Source: Clostridia bacterium (GTDB taxonomy: Bacteria; Bacillota; Clostridia; RUG12999). Taken from it: 7,716 bases of DNA. Below, piece after piece: positions 1-4,973 of this stretch. The notes beneath the pieces are model-generated. The model ran no database searches, was not told the DNA's origin, and saw nothing but the letters and a program-made list of their open reading frames with translations. The translations under genes were made by a program, and so were the position numbers. Position 1 is the first letter of the stretch; the number at the start of each line of letters is the position of its first letter. The stretch lies in NCBI GenBank assembly GCA_017502065.1, contig JAFVVU010000313.1, positions 1-7,716 on the forward strand, read 5' to 3'.

Positions 1-596
1 GGCGCAACTTCCCCGGTAAACTCAATATTATCTACATATCCTACTGTACCGTCATACATACGAACGCAAAGCTGCGCACCTACAGTTCTTTCAGGAGCTA
101 TCATTTCATGTTCATATTTATGCCATTTTTTATCAATACTTGTAAACCCTATTCTTTCTCCGTTGCCACCATCATATTTAATTGTAGCTCCTGCAGAATC
201 ACGGAAATAAATGTCCACTGTTCCTGTTTTCACACCTGTCACAGCATCAATACGTGCATAAAATGTAACCTTATATTTGCTTCCCGGCATAAGACCCGAA
301 ATAAGCTGCGAAACCATTTTACCGGAGCTTGCGCCGGTTTCGCCTTTCATATAAATACTGTGTTCGCCATCTTTTGCTTTATCGGAAATTTCAACATGCT
401 CGCCCATTTTTGTAACCGAGCTTAAATTCCATTTATCCGGTTTCCCGTCGGCTGTAAGCTTTTCAAAGCTGCCGTTTGCAGCAAATGATGCAATCTGAAC
501 TTCAGGTTCATCGTTTTTTGCCGCAAGTACGCCCACGCTGGAAAAAGCAGCAAGTACAATACTGATTAAAAGTAAAATCGAAAATAGTTTTTTCAT
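1..596 (-). CDS. Secreted protein with N-terminal CBM4/9-like jelly-roll domain (partial, 3' end outside window)
   Basis: I see 198 codons from ATG at 596, still open at the left edge. Residues 1-26 form a signal peptide: MKK, a Leu/Ile/Val-rich core, then a small-residue region ending VLAA, so the protein is exported. From about residue 42 the sequence has the features of family 4/9/16/22 carbohydrate-binding modules: NGSFE near the start, KPDKW, a YKVTFYARI strand, TVDIYFRD, KKWHKYEHE, and a closing GYVDNIEFTGEV. In that superfamily such a domain binds polysaccharide or glycan and is often attached to a glycoside hydrolase or polysaccharide lyase. That any catalytic domain follows here is inference, because it would lie beyond position 1. 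The start is supported by AGGGAGGA (603-610) six bases upstream. The gene has its own promoter and follows the mnmM terminator. It could also be a non-enzymatic surface protein. Confidence 0.85.
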   Translation of the reverse strand, partial: MKKLFSILLLISIVLAAFSSVGVLAAKNDEPEVQIASFAANGSFEKLTADGKPDKWNLSSVTKMGEHVEISDKAKDGEHSIYMKGETGASSGKMVSQLISGLMPGSKYKVTFYARIDAVTGVKTGTVDIYFRDSAGATIKYDGGNGERIGFTSIDKKWHKYEHEMIAPERTVGAQLCVRMYDGTVGYVDNIEFTGEVA

Positions 597-602
597 AATG
601 TG

Positions 603-610
603 TCCTCCCT
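603..610 (-). promoter_or_regulatory. Ribosome binding site of the secreted CBM-like protein
   Basis: AGGGAGGA on the minus strand, six bases before the ATG at 596. It fixes that start and fits the MKK signal-peptide beginning. Confidence 0.8.
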
Positions 611-617
611 GTTAAAT

Positions 618-637
618 TCACAGATATATATCTGCAA
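618..637 (-). repeat. 14-bp perfect palindrome / weak leader hairpin
   Basis: Positions 621-634 read CAGATATATATCTG, a perfect palindrome. Allowing two G-U pairs, the RNA stem extends to 618-637 (8 bp, ATAT loop). It lies at the predicted 5' end of the mRNA, just downstream of the -10 box at 642-647. It could be an operator half-site pair or a 5'-end stabilising hairpin; the sequence does not decide. Confidence 0.4.
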
Positions 638-641
638 TTTA

Positions 642-671
642 ATTATAAACTACATTACCTATTCAAATCAA
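642..671 (-). promoter_or_regulatory. Sigma-A-type promoter of the secreted CBM-like protein
   Basis: On the minus strand, -35 TTGATT (666-671), an 18-base spacer and a perfect -10 TATAAT (642-647). Transcription would start near 635, giving a leader of about 38 nt before the ATG at 596. The -35 lies inside a 20-bp inverted repeat (663-682). Confidence 0.65.
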
Positions 672-682
672 CGACGATTTGA
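663..682. repeat. Inverted repeat overlapping the -35 box (operator candidate)
   Basis: TCAAATC (663-669) and GATTTGA (676-682) are perfect 7-bp inverted arms around a 6-base centre, AACGAC. The left arm covers part of the -35 hexamer at 666-671, the geometry of a dimeric repressor site. No regulator gene is in the window, so the function is inferred from position only. Confidence 0.35.
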
Positions 683-735
683 CGTTTTTTTCTTGTTTGA
701 AAATATTGCATATTTTCATCCTTTATATTTTGTGC

Positions 736-770
736 AAAAAAGAGAAAATCATATATGTTGATTTTCTCTT
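736..770 (-). terminator. Intrinsic terminator of mnmM
   Basis: On the minus strand AAGAGAAAATC pairs with GATTTTCTCTT (arms 760-770 and 740-750, one further A-T pair inside, 7-nt loop). A run of six T follows (741-736). It begins 10 nt after the mnmM stop codon and separates mnmM from the next gene. Confidence 0.85.
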
Positions 771-779
771 AAAGCTTTC

Positions 780-1343
780 TTATTTTTTCTCTATCATGAC
801 CGCAATCGGCGGACAGTTCGGTCTGTTGACGTAGTCAAGCACAAGTACTGTATAGGCTTTATAGTCAATGGTTTTTATCCATTCCATAAGTGCGTTTTTT
901 TCTTCAAAACCGGAATCGCCGCCGTAATATACGCCAATTGAAATAAGTCCGCCCGGCGATAGCAACGACATAGACTGTTCAATTGCTTTTTGGGTAGTTG
1001 CAAATTTTGTTGCAATACTGTGGTCACCGCCGGGAAGATAGCCAAGATTAAACATAACCGCATTTACGGGTTCTGTAACATATTTTTCAATATTATGATG
1101 CCCGTCATTTATGAGAACTACCCTTCCCAACACGCCCTCTTTTTCAAGAAGTGCCGCCGTGTTTTCAACCGCCTGTTTTTGTATATCAAATGCAAAAACT
1201 TTTCCTGTTTCTCCCACAAGATTTGCAATAAAAAGCGTGTCGTGTCCGTTTCCCATTGTTGCATCAATAACCGTATCTCCTTTTGATACGGCTTTTTTGA
1301 TATATTCATGTGTTATTTTAAGTGTGCTGTCAGGTATAATCAT
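780..1343 (-). CDS. mnmM: MnmM (YtqB-type) tRNA 5-aminomethyl-2-thiouridine methyltransferase
   Basis: 187-residue cytoplasmic SAM-dependent methyltransferase. Visible features are motif I VIDATMGNGHDT (25-36), the acidic ribose-binding position AFD (51-53), the family hallmark NLGYLPGGD (99-107) and a C-terminal CPPIAVMIEKK. The same blocks occur in Bacillus subtilis YtqB, shown to be MnmM, which methylates nm5s2U to mnm5s2U at the wobble base of certain tRNAs. Older annotation calls the family a putative rRNA methylase. Length matches the roughly 190 residues of the family. The start is the ATG at 1343, with AAAGGAA seven bases or so upstream. The frame stays open up to 1529, but that extension is Cys/Tyr/Phe-rich, unlike the family, and is antisense to the Asn-rich gene. 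The gene is monocistronic, with its own terminator at 736-770. No strong promoter is evident in the AT-rich stretch 1344-1417. Confidence 0.9.
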   Translation of the reverse strand: MIIPDSTLKITHEYIKKAVSKGDTVIDATMGNGHDTLFIANLVGETGKVFAFDIQKQAVENTAALLEKEGVLGRVVLINDGHHNIEKYVTEPVNAVMFNLGYLPGGDHSIATKFATTQKAIEQSMSLLSPGGLISIGVYYGGDSGFEEKNALMEWIKTIDYKAYTVLVLDYVNRPNCPPIAVMIEKK

Positions 1344-1412
1344 AGCGTTTCCTTTCAAAAAAATTAATTTTAAAAACGAATAAAATAAAAAAAACTGCTC
1401 ACAATATAGTTC

Positions 1413-1419
1413 GGGTGAT
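1413..1419 (+). promoter_or_regulatory. Ribosome binding site deciding the start of the Asn-rich mini-protein
   Basis: GGGTGAT matches the 3' part of the ideal AGGAGGTGAT sequence. The four bases GAAA separate it from ATG 1424, which corresponds to normal alignment of the anti-SD. This favours 1424 over the overlapping ATG at 1418. Confidence 0.5.
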
Positions 1420-1423
1420 GAAA

Positions 1424-1561
1424 ATGAGCAATAACAACAATAACAATAATAACAAAGCTCAGGATAAAAGAAACGATCAGACAAACAACAAAAACAATCA
1501 GTCATCAAATAACAAAAACGAACAGTCAAACAATAACAGCAGAAATAACGACTGCAAATAA
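1424..1561 (+). CDS. Asparagine-rich 45-residue mini-protein, function unknown
   Basis: The only plus-strand gene. After MS it has eight consecutive Asn, then an N/Q/K/S/D-rich hydrophilic sequence ending NNDCK, with a single Cys two residues before the Lys end. It has no hydrophobic segment or signal peptide. Evidence that it is coding: GGGTGAT (1413-1419), complementary to the 16S rRNA tail, sits correctly spaced before the ATG at 1424. The eight-Asn run mixes four AAT and four AAC codons, so differences fall only in third positions. Hairpins follow at 1577-1603 and 1614-1646. An ATG at 1418 in the same frame (47 residues) lies inside the ribosome binding site and is less likely. It is divergent from mnmM and convergent with the SLH gene. 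The composition recalls small N/Q-rich spore proteins such as gamma-type SASP, but I see no true motif match, so no function is assigned. Confidence 0.55.
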   Translation: MSNNNNNNNNKAQDKRNDQTNNKNNQSSNNKNEQSNNNSRNNDCK

Positions 1562-1576
1562 ACGTTTATCCGATCT

Positions 1577-1603
1577 TTTATGACAAAAAGTGTTTGTCAT
1601 AAA
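1577..1603. repeat. Perfect 11-bp inverted repeat after the Asn-rich gene
   Basis: TTTATGACAAA (1577-1587) and TTTGTCATAAA (1593-1603) pair perfectly around AAGTG. It starts 15 nt after the plus-strand stop codon. There is no adjacent U-tract on the plus strand and only a short broken one on the minus strand. It may be a 3'-end-protecting hairpin or a protein-binding palindrome rather than a terminator. Confidence 0.6.
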
Positions 1604-1613
1604 TCCCATATTT

Positions 1614-1646
1614 AAAAAGCGTAAGGCGTGATGCCTTACGCTTTTT
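1614..1646. terminator. Bidirectional intrinsic terminator between convergent genes
   Basis: AAAAAGCGTAAGGC (1614-1627) and GCCTTACGCTTTTT (1633-1646) form a perfect 14-bp stem with a 5-nt loop. The A/T ends supply a U-tract in both directions. It serves the SLH gene on the minus strand (stop at 1660) and the Asn-rich gene on the plus strand (stop at 1561). Confidence 0.9.
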
Positions 1647-1659
1647 CTTTATTTAATAA

Positions 1660-3222
1660 TTAGTCAAGCAGTCCTTCTATATCAAGTTTGTGAAGGTTGT
1701 AGAGAATCTGTGCTGCTTCTGCACGTGAAATCTGATCTTTCGGTCTGAATGTTCCATCCGGGTTACCCTGGAGAATTCCCATTCTTGTAAGGTATGCGAT
1801 GTACGGAACTGCATATGCTTCTGTATCAGCAGCATCTTTATACATGCTTATATCTGTATCTGTCGGATTGTCAATGTGTCCCATTGTTACAAGTGAACGA
1901 ACAACGAGAGCAGCCATTTCTTCTCTTAAGATAATACGTTCCGGTTCATAAAGTGTATTATCTTCGTTTACACCAAGAAGCACACCGTGGTCTTTACCGA
2001 TACGGCAAGCATCTCTGTAGTAATCTACATCAATATCATCAAATTCTGCTGTTGCATCAGATTCAAGTTCGAAGATACGAACCATAAGAAGAGCAACGTC
2101 ACCACGTTTTACGCCCATGTCCGGTGCATAAGTTGTGTCTGTAACACCAAGAACTATTCCTTTATATGCAAGGTAGTTGATTGCTGTTTCTGCCCATTCG
2201 TATCCGCCAAGGTCAGTAAACTTATCAAAATCTTCCGGAGCTTTCGGATCTTCATCTACCGGCGGCTGCGGATCTACAGGTGTTGTTTCTTCTTTCCATT
2301 TAGCATATATTGTTACATTTCTTGTGATTGCTTTGTCAAAATCAAACGGTACTTCAAATGCAGAATCTGCATACCAACCGTCGAATACATAACCTTCTTT
2401 TGTTACAGTCGGAGCTGTAAGTTTATCTCCACGATTTACTTTAATCGGAGCAACTTCACTTCCACCATTTGTATTAACAGTTACTGTGTATGATGATGGA
2501 GCTGTCGGGCCACTTGGAACAATTGTAGCTGTGTAAACAGTATTATGTGTATCTGTTCCGGAATATGTAGCTACGAATGAACCTGATGTAAATGCAACAG
2601 TTGTACTACCTGTAAGTGTTACTGTTACAGGATATGTTCCTGCTGATGCATAGGAAACAACATCATCAAGTGTAAATGTAATATCAGCAAGAGTTGCGTT
2701 AACATCAGCAGCAAGAGTTGATACTGGTGTTGAGCCTGTAAAGCTGATTGTAAGGCTGTTTGTTCCCGGAGTTCTTGAAACTTCAGTAAATGCTGTGCCT
2801 GAAGTTAATGTTCCTGTTGTATTTGCTGTAATATCCTGTGCAAAAGCAGTGCCTGCCGGATATTCAATAGTTACGTCAACATTAGTTGTTGCTGTTGCAC
2901 TATTGAATTCTGTTTGTGCTTCAGTATCTCCTCCAAAAGCAGATGTAATTGTGTTTGCACTGAAAAGCTGTCTTACCGGGCCCATGTTAAGAGTTGTTTT
3001 GTAGTTAACTCCTTCTGATGCCAAAGATGTTATTGCAAGATCGTCAGCAGCATATGTACCACTTGCACTTCTGCCTGCTTCAACCGTTACTGCAAGTGAA
3101 ATAGGCATTGGGTTTGCTACGTCACTTGCTGTAAGATAGCTGTTTACTGTTGCTGCCGAAACCGCTGTAAACATTGATAAAACCAGCATCAACGCTAATA
3201 CAACGCTTATAAATTTTTTCAT
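1660..3222 (-). CDS. SLH-domain surface protein with Thr-rich N-terminal domain and InlB-like beta repeat
   Basis: 520 residues in four parts. Residues 1-24 are a signal peptide (MKKFISVV core, AVSAA cleavage region). Residues 25-240 are a Thr/Ser/Ala/Val-rich, probably all-beta domain with no Cys or Trp and only one Lys. Residues 245-309 match the Listeria-Bacteroides/InlB B-repeat family (VTVNTNGG, EGYVFDGWYAD, NVTIYAKW). A Pro/Asp/Glu linker leads to three SLH repeats at about 334-385, 394-446 and 460-512. SLH repeats hold proteins non-covalently to pyruvylated wall polysaccharide, so this is an S-layer-associated wall protein. The TRAE-type motif is SRAE in repeat 3 but KRGD and LREE in repeats 1 and 2. 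Start ATG 3222 has AAGGAG and GGAGAG upstream. A strong promoter, its own terminator and A/U-ending codons (in about 55 codons around 2410-2580, Thr is only ACA or ACT) suggest high expression. The N-terminal domain loosely resembles cohesin-like beta folds, but I cannot assign it. Confidence 0.92.
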   Translation of the reverse strand: MKKFISVVLALMLVLSMFTAVSAATVNSYLTASDVANPMPISLAVTVEAGRSASGTYAADDLAITSLASEGVNYKTTLNMGPVRQLFSANTITSAFGGDTEAQTEFNSATATTNVDVTIEYPAGTAFAQDITANTTGTLTSGTAFTEVSRTPGTNSLTISFTGSTPVSTLAADVNATLADITFTLDDVVSYASAGTYPVTVTLTGSTTVAFTSGSFVATYSGTDTHNTVYTATIVPSGPTAPSSYTVTVNTNGGSEVAPIKVNRGDKLTAPTVTKEGYVFDGWYADSAFEVPFDFDKAITRNVTIYAKWKEETTPVDPQPPVDEDPKAPEDFDKFTDLGGYEWAETAINYLAYKGIVLGVTDTTYAPDMGVKRGDVALLMVRIFELESDATAEFDDIDVDYYRDACRIGKDHGVLLGVNEDNTLYEPERIILREEMAALVVRSLVTMGHIDNPTDTDISMYKDAADTEAYAVPYIAYLTRMGILQGNPDGTFRPKDQISRAEAAQILYNLHKLDIEGLLD

Positions 3223-3264
3223 TATCTCTCCACTCCTTGTATAATTTTACATATTAATAATCAT

Positions 3265-3293
3265 ATTATAACACATTAATTTTCACTTGGCAA
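3265..3293 (-). promoter_or_regulatory. Near-consensus sigma-A promoter of the SLH gene
   Basis: On the minus strand, -35 TTGCCA (3288-3293), a 17-base spacer and -10 TATAAT (3265-3270) preceded by an extended-10 TGT. Transcription would start near 3258, giving a leader of about 35 nt. The -35 lies only 7 bp past the stop of the upstream gene, so the SLH gene can be transcribed independently even though no terminator follows that gene. Confidence 0.85.
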
Positions 3294-3300
3294 TAGCTTT

Positions 3301-3834
3301 TTAATTTTTTTTCAAATATGGCCTAATTTCATCAGCGTATTTATATGCAATTTGCATACATTCGCTGAGCTGTGCCGACGTAAGCCGGCTTCTTGCAATT
3401 GACATAAGTTCACTTTTGGTCTTTGCATCAAGTCCTTTTGCAACCATTGCCGAATAATGACTTATTTCCTGTGAGCTGAAATTTGACAGCACAATAGCTA
3501 TGATTCGTTCTCTGTCGCTGTAGCTTACCATACCACTCATTTTTGATATAAGCGCTGAATCCTTCATAACCTCTTTTATAACCTCTTTTTCAGTCATTTG
3601 CTCAGGTGGTTTAGGTTCATCCGGATTTTCTTCCGGAGGAGGCGTCGCTTCTCCAAACGGCTCTTCCGGAGTTGCAGATGTTTCAGCAGAATCAGCGATG
3701 CTTGCTATTCCTTTTTCAAAGAACCTGTCAAACGCATAATTTACAGCATAATATTTACCTATAAAAAATCCGGCAACTGCAAGAACGACAAGTGCTATTG
3801 CTATAATAATAAAAATTTTCGTACGTTTTTTCAA
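3301..3834 (-). CDS. Single-pass membrane protein of unknown function, TTG start
   Basis: 177 residues that I do not recognise. A basic MKKRTK start is followed by one hydrophobic segment (about 7-29), so the protein is probably anchored with its C-terminus outside. Residues 50-78 are a Pro/Glu-rich linker (TPEEP, TPPPEEN, PKPPEQ). Residues 80-177 look alpha-helical, with one Cys at about 159. The first codon is TTG at 3834; no ATG or GTG lies in frame between AGGAGG (3845-3850) and that point, and the hydrophobic segment needs this start. It begins 2 nt after the cca stop, so it is the third gene of a glycosyltransferase-cca unit. No terminator is visible before the SLH promoter. Helices of this type could bind an envelope protein or a polysaccharide-synthesis partner, but nothing in the sequence shows this. 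Confidence 0.8.
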   Translation of the reverse strand: MKKRTKIFIIIAIALVVLAVAGFFIGKYYAVNYAFDRFFEKGIASIADSAETSATPEEPFGEATPPPEENPDEPKPPEQMTEKEVIKEVMKDSALISKMSGMVSYSDRERIIAIVLSNFSSQEISHYSAMVAKGLDAKTKSELMSIARSRLTSAQLSECMQIAYKYADEIRPYLKKN

Positions 3835-3836
3835 TC

Positions 3837-4973
3837 TTATATTTCCTCCTTAATCCATTTAAGCAGTTTTTCTTTTTTGTTCTCATGAGGATTTTCCCAC
3901 ACCCATTCCTGAAGTCTGGAAATCACCTGTCCGGTTTGCACTCCGGTTATTCCCATTTCCATAAGGTCTGTTCCGCCAATTTCCAGATCACGAACAAAAA
4001 CCGGATGCTTTTCAACAAGTATTTTCTGCAGCTCTGTTTTATACTGCATACTGTTTACGTATGTAAGCAGCTGTGCGCATTTCATTCCGTTTTTATTTAT
4101 GTATTTTTTTATATCAATCGGATTTTCAATCCCCAGTCCTGCCATAAGGCTTTCCGTTGTTTTTATTATTTCGCCGCTGAACCGGAGTTCTTTAAGGAAT
4201 GCCGCTGCGCCGTCATTCATTATGATAGCAAAACGAAGCGGTGTTATTTTCGGCAATTCCACAAGTTTTTTTAAAGCAGAAAAATCAATTGCTTTGCTAT
4301 TTTCAGCAATGTGGTTTATAAGTCCTGTTTCAAAGAGAAGCAATGCTTTTTCGGAAAAATCTCCCAAAACGGTTTTTTCAAACTCAACCGCAATTCGTTC
4401 ATTACTTATTTTTTCTGCAAGATGTGCATTTTTCTGTATTGCCGCAAGTGTTTTTTCTTCAATTTCAAATCCAAGTGTTGCCGCAAATCTTATCCCTCGC
4501 GCCATCCGCAGAGCATCTTCGGAAAACCGTTTGTCAGGCTCGCCTACACAGCGGATTATTTTGTTTTCGATATCCTGTTGTCCGCCAAAATTATCGACAA
4601 GTCCTCTCGACGGATTATATGCCATTGCATTTATTGTAAAATCACGTCTTAACAAATCTTCATTAATGTCGGCAACAAACTCAACCTTATCAGGATGACG
4701 CCCATCATTATACCCTTTTTCACACCGGTATGTTGTAACCTCCGCCGTTATTCCTTCTTCCGCAACGGTTACTGTCCCGTGATTTATTCCCGTGGGATAG
4801 GTTTTTTTAAATATTTTCATAATATCTGCCGGAGAAGCGTTTGTTGTAATATCAATATCGCCCGGAGTTTTTCCCATAAGCACATCGCGCACACATCCGC
4901 CGACGAAATATGCTTCAAACCCCGATTTTTCAATTTTTTCAATTATTTTAAGTCCGGCATCCGATATTATCAT
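3837..4973 (-). CDS. cca: CCA tRNA nucleotidyltransferase (class II)
   Basis: 378 residues. The enzyme adds or repairs the 3'-terminal CCA of tRNAs from CTP and ATP without a nucleic-acid template, in the cytoplasm. The class II head is complete: VGGCVRD (24-30), catalytic DID (Asp39, Asp41), NHGTVTV (64-70), LLRRDFTINAMAY (107-119) and EDALRMARGIRFA (152-164), whose ExxR-type residues read the incoming base. The less conserved helical C-terminal region (about 200-378) binds tRNA. I see no HD phosphohydrolase domain. Length is close to the 390-400 residues of Bacillus Cca. Some Clostridia and other bacteria split CCA- and A-adding activity between two related enzymes; I cannot exclude an A-adding specialist, though the single complete gene favours full CCA addition. 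ATG 4973 overlaps the stop of the upstream glycosyltransferase as ATGA, implying translational coupling. Confidence 0.92.
   Translation of the reverse strand: MIISDAGLKIIEKIEKSGFEAYFVGGCVRDVLMGKTPGDIDITTNASPADIMKIFKKTYPTGINHGTVTVAEEGITAEVTTYRCEKGYNDGRHPDKVEFVADINEDLLRRDFTINAMAYNPSRGLVDNFGGQQDIENKIIRCVGEPDKRFSEDALRMARGIRFAATLGFEIEEKTLAAIQKNAHLAEKISNERIAVEFEKTVLGDFSEKALLLFETGLINHIAENSKAIDFSALKKLVELPKITPLRFAIIMNDGAAAFLKELRFSGEIIKTTESLMAGLGIENPIDIKKYINKNGMKCAQLLTYVNSMQYKTELQKILVEKHPVFVRDLEIGGTDLMEMGITGVQTGQVISRLQEWVWENPHENKKEKLLKWIKEEI
3845..3850 (-). promoter_or_regulatory. Ribosome binding site supporting the TTG start at 3834
   Basis: AGGAGG on the minus strand, inside the last codons of cca, with ten bases between it and the TTG codon. 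The spacing is slightly long but the match to the anti-SD is complete. This makes the rare start codon credible. Confidence 0.65.

Noticed and set aside
108..425. Plus-strand open frame near the left edge
   Set aside because: It is antisense to the CBM-like domain, whose signal peptide, ribosome binding site, promoter and domain motifs all support the minus strand.
1344..1412. Vegetative promoter for mnmM
   Set aside because: TAAAAT (1367-1372) and other A/T-rich hexamers occur, but none has a convincing -35, so I did not annotate one.
1429..1456. AAY repeat tract considered as a microsatellite or the start of a CRISPR-like array
   Set aside because: The units are 3 bp, vary only in the third base and sit in a frame with a start and stop. 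There are no spacers or long direct repeats.
1344..1529. 62-residue N-terminal extension of the methyltransferase frame on the minus strand
   Set aside because: It is Cys/Tyr/Phe-rich, unlike the YtqB family, lacks a ribosome binding site at its first ATG, and is the antisense of the Asn-rich coding sequence. The ATG at 1343 has AAAGGAA upstream and matches family length.
1987..2493. Plus-strand open frame opposite the SLH gene
   Set aside because: Cys/Phe/Ile-rich low-quality sequence antisense to the InlB-like repeat and SLH domains, with no supporting ribosome binding site or homology.
3223..3300. Terminator sought after the 3301-3834 membrane protein gene
   Set aside because: No stem with a U-tract is present; the stretch is explained by the SLH promoter and leader.
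4099..4698. Long plus-strand open frame opposite cca
   Set aside because: It is antisense to a fully conserved cca gene and has no family features; it exists because of low stop frequency in the complement.
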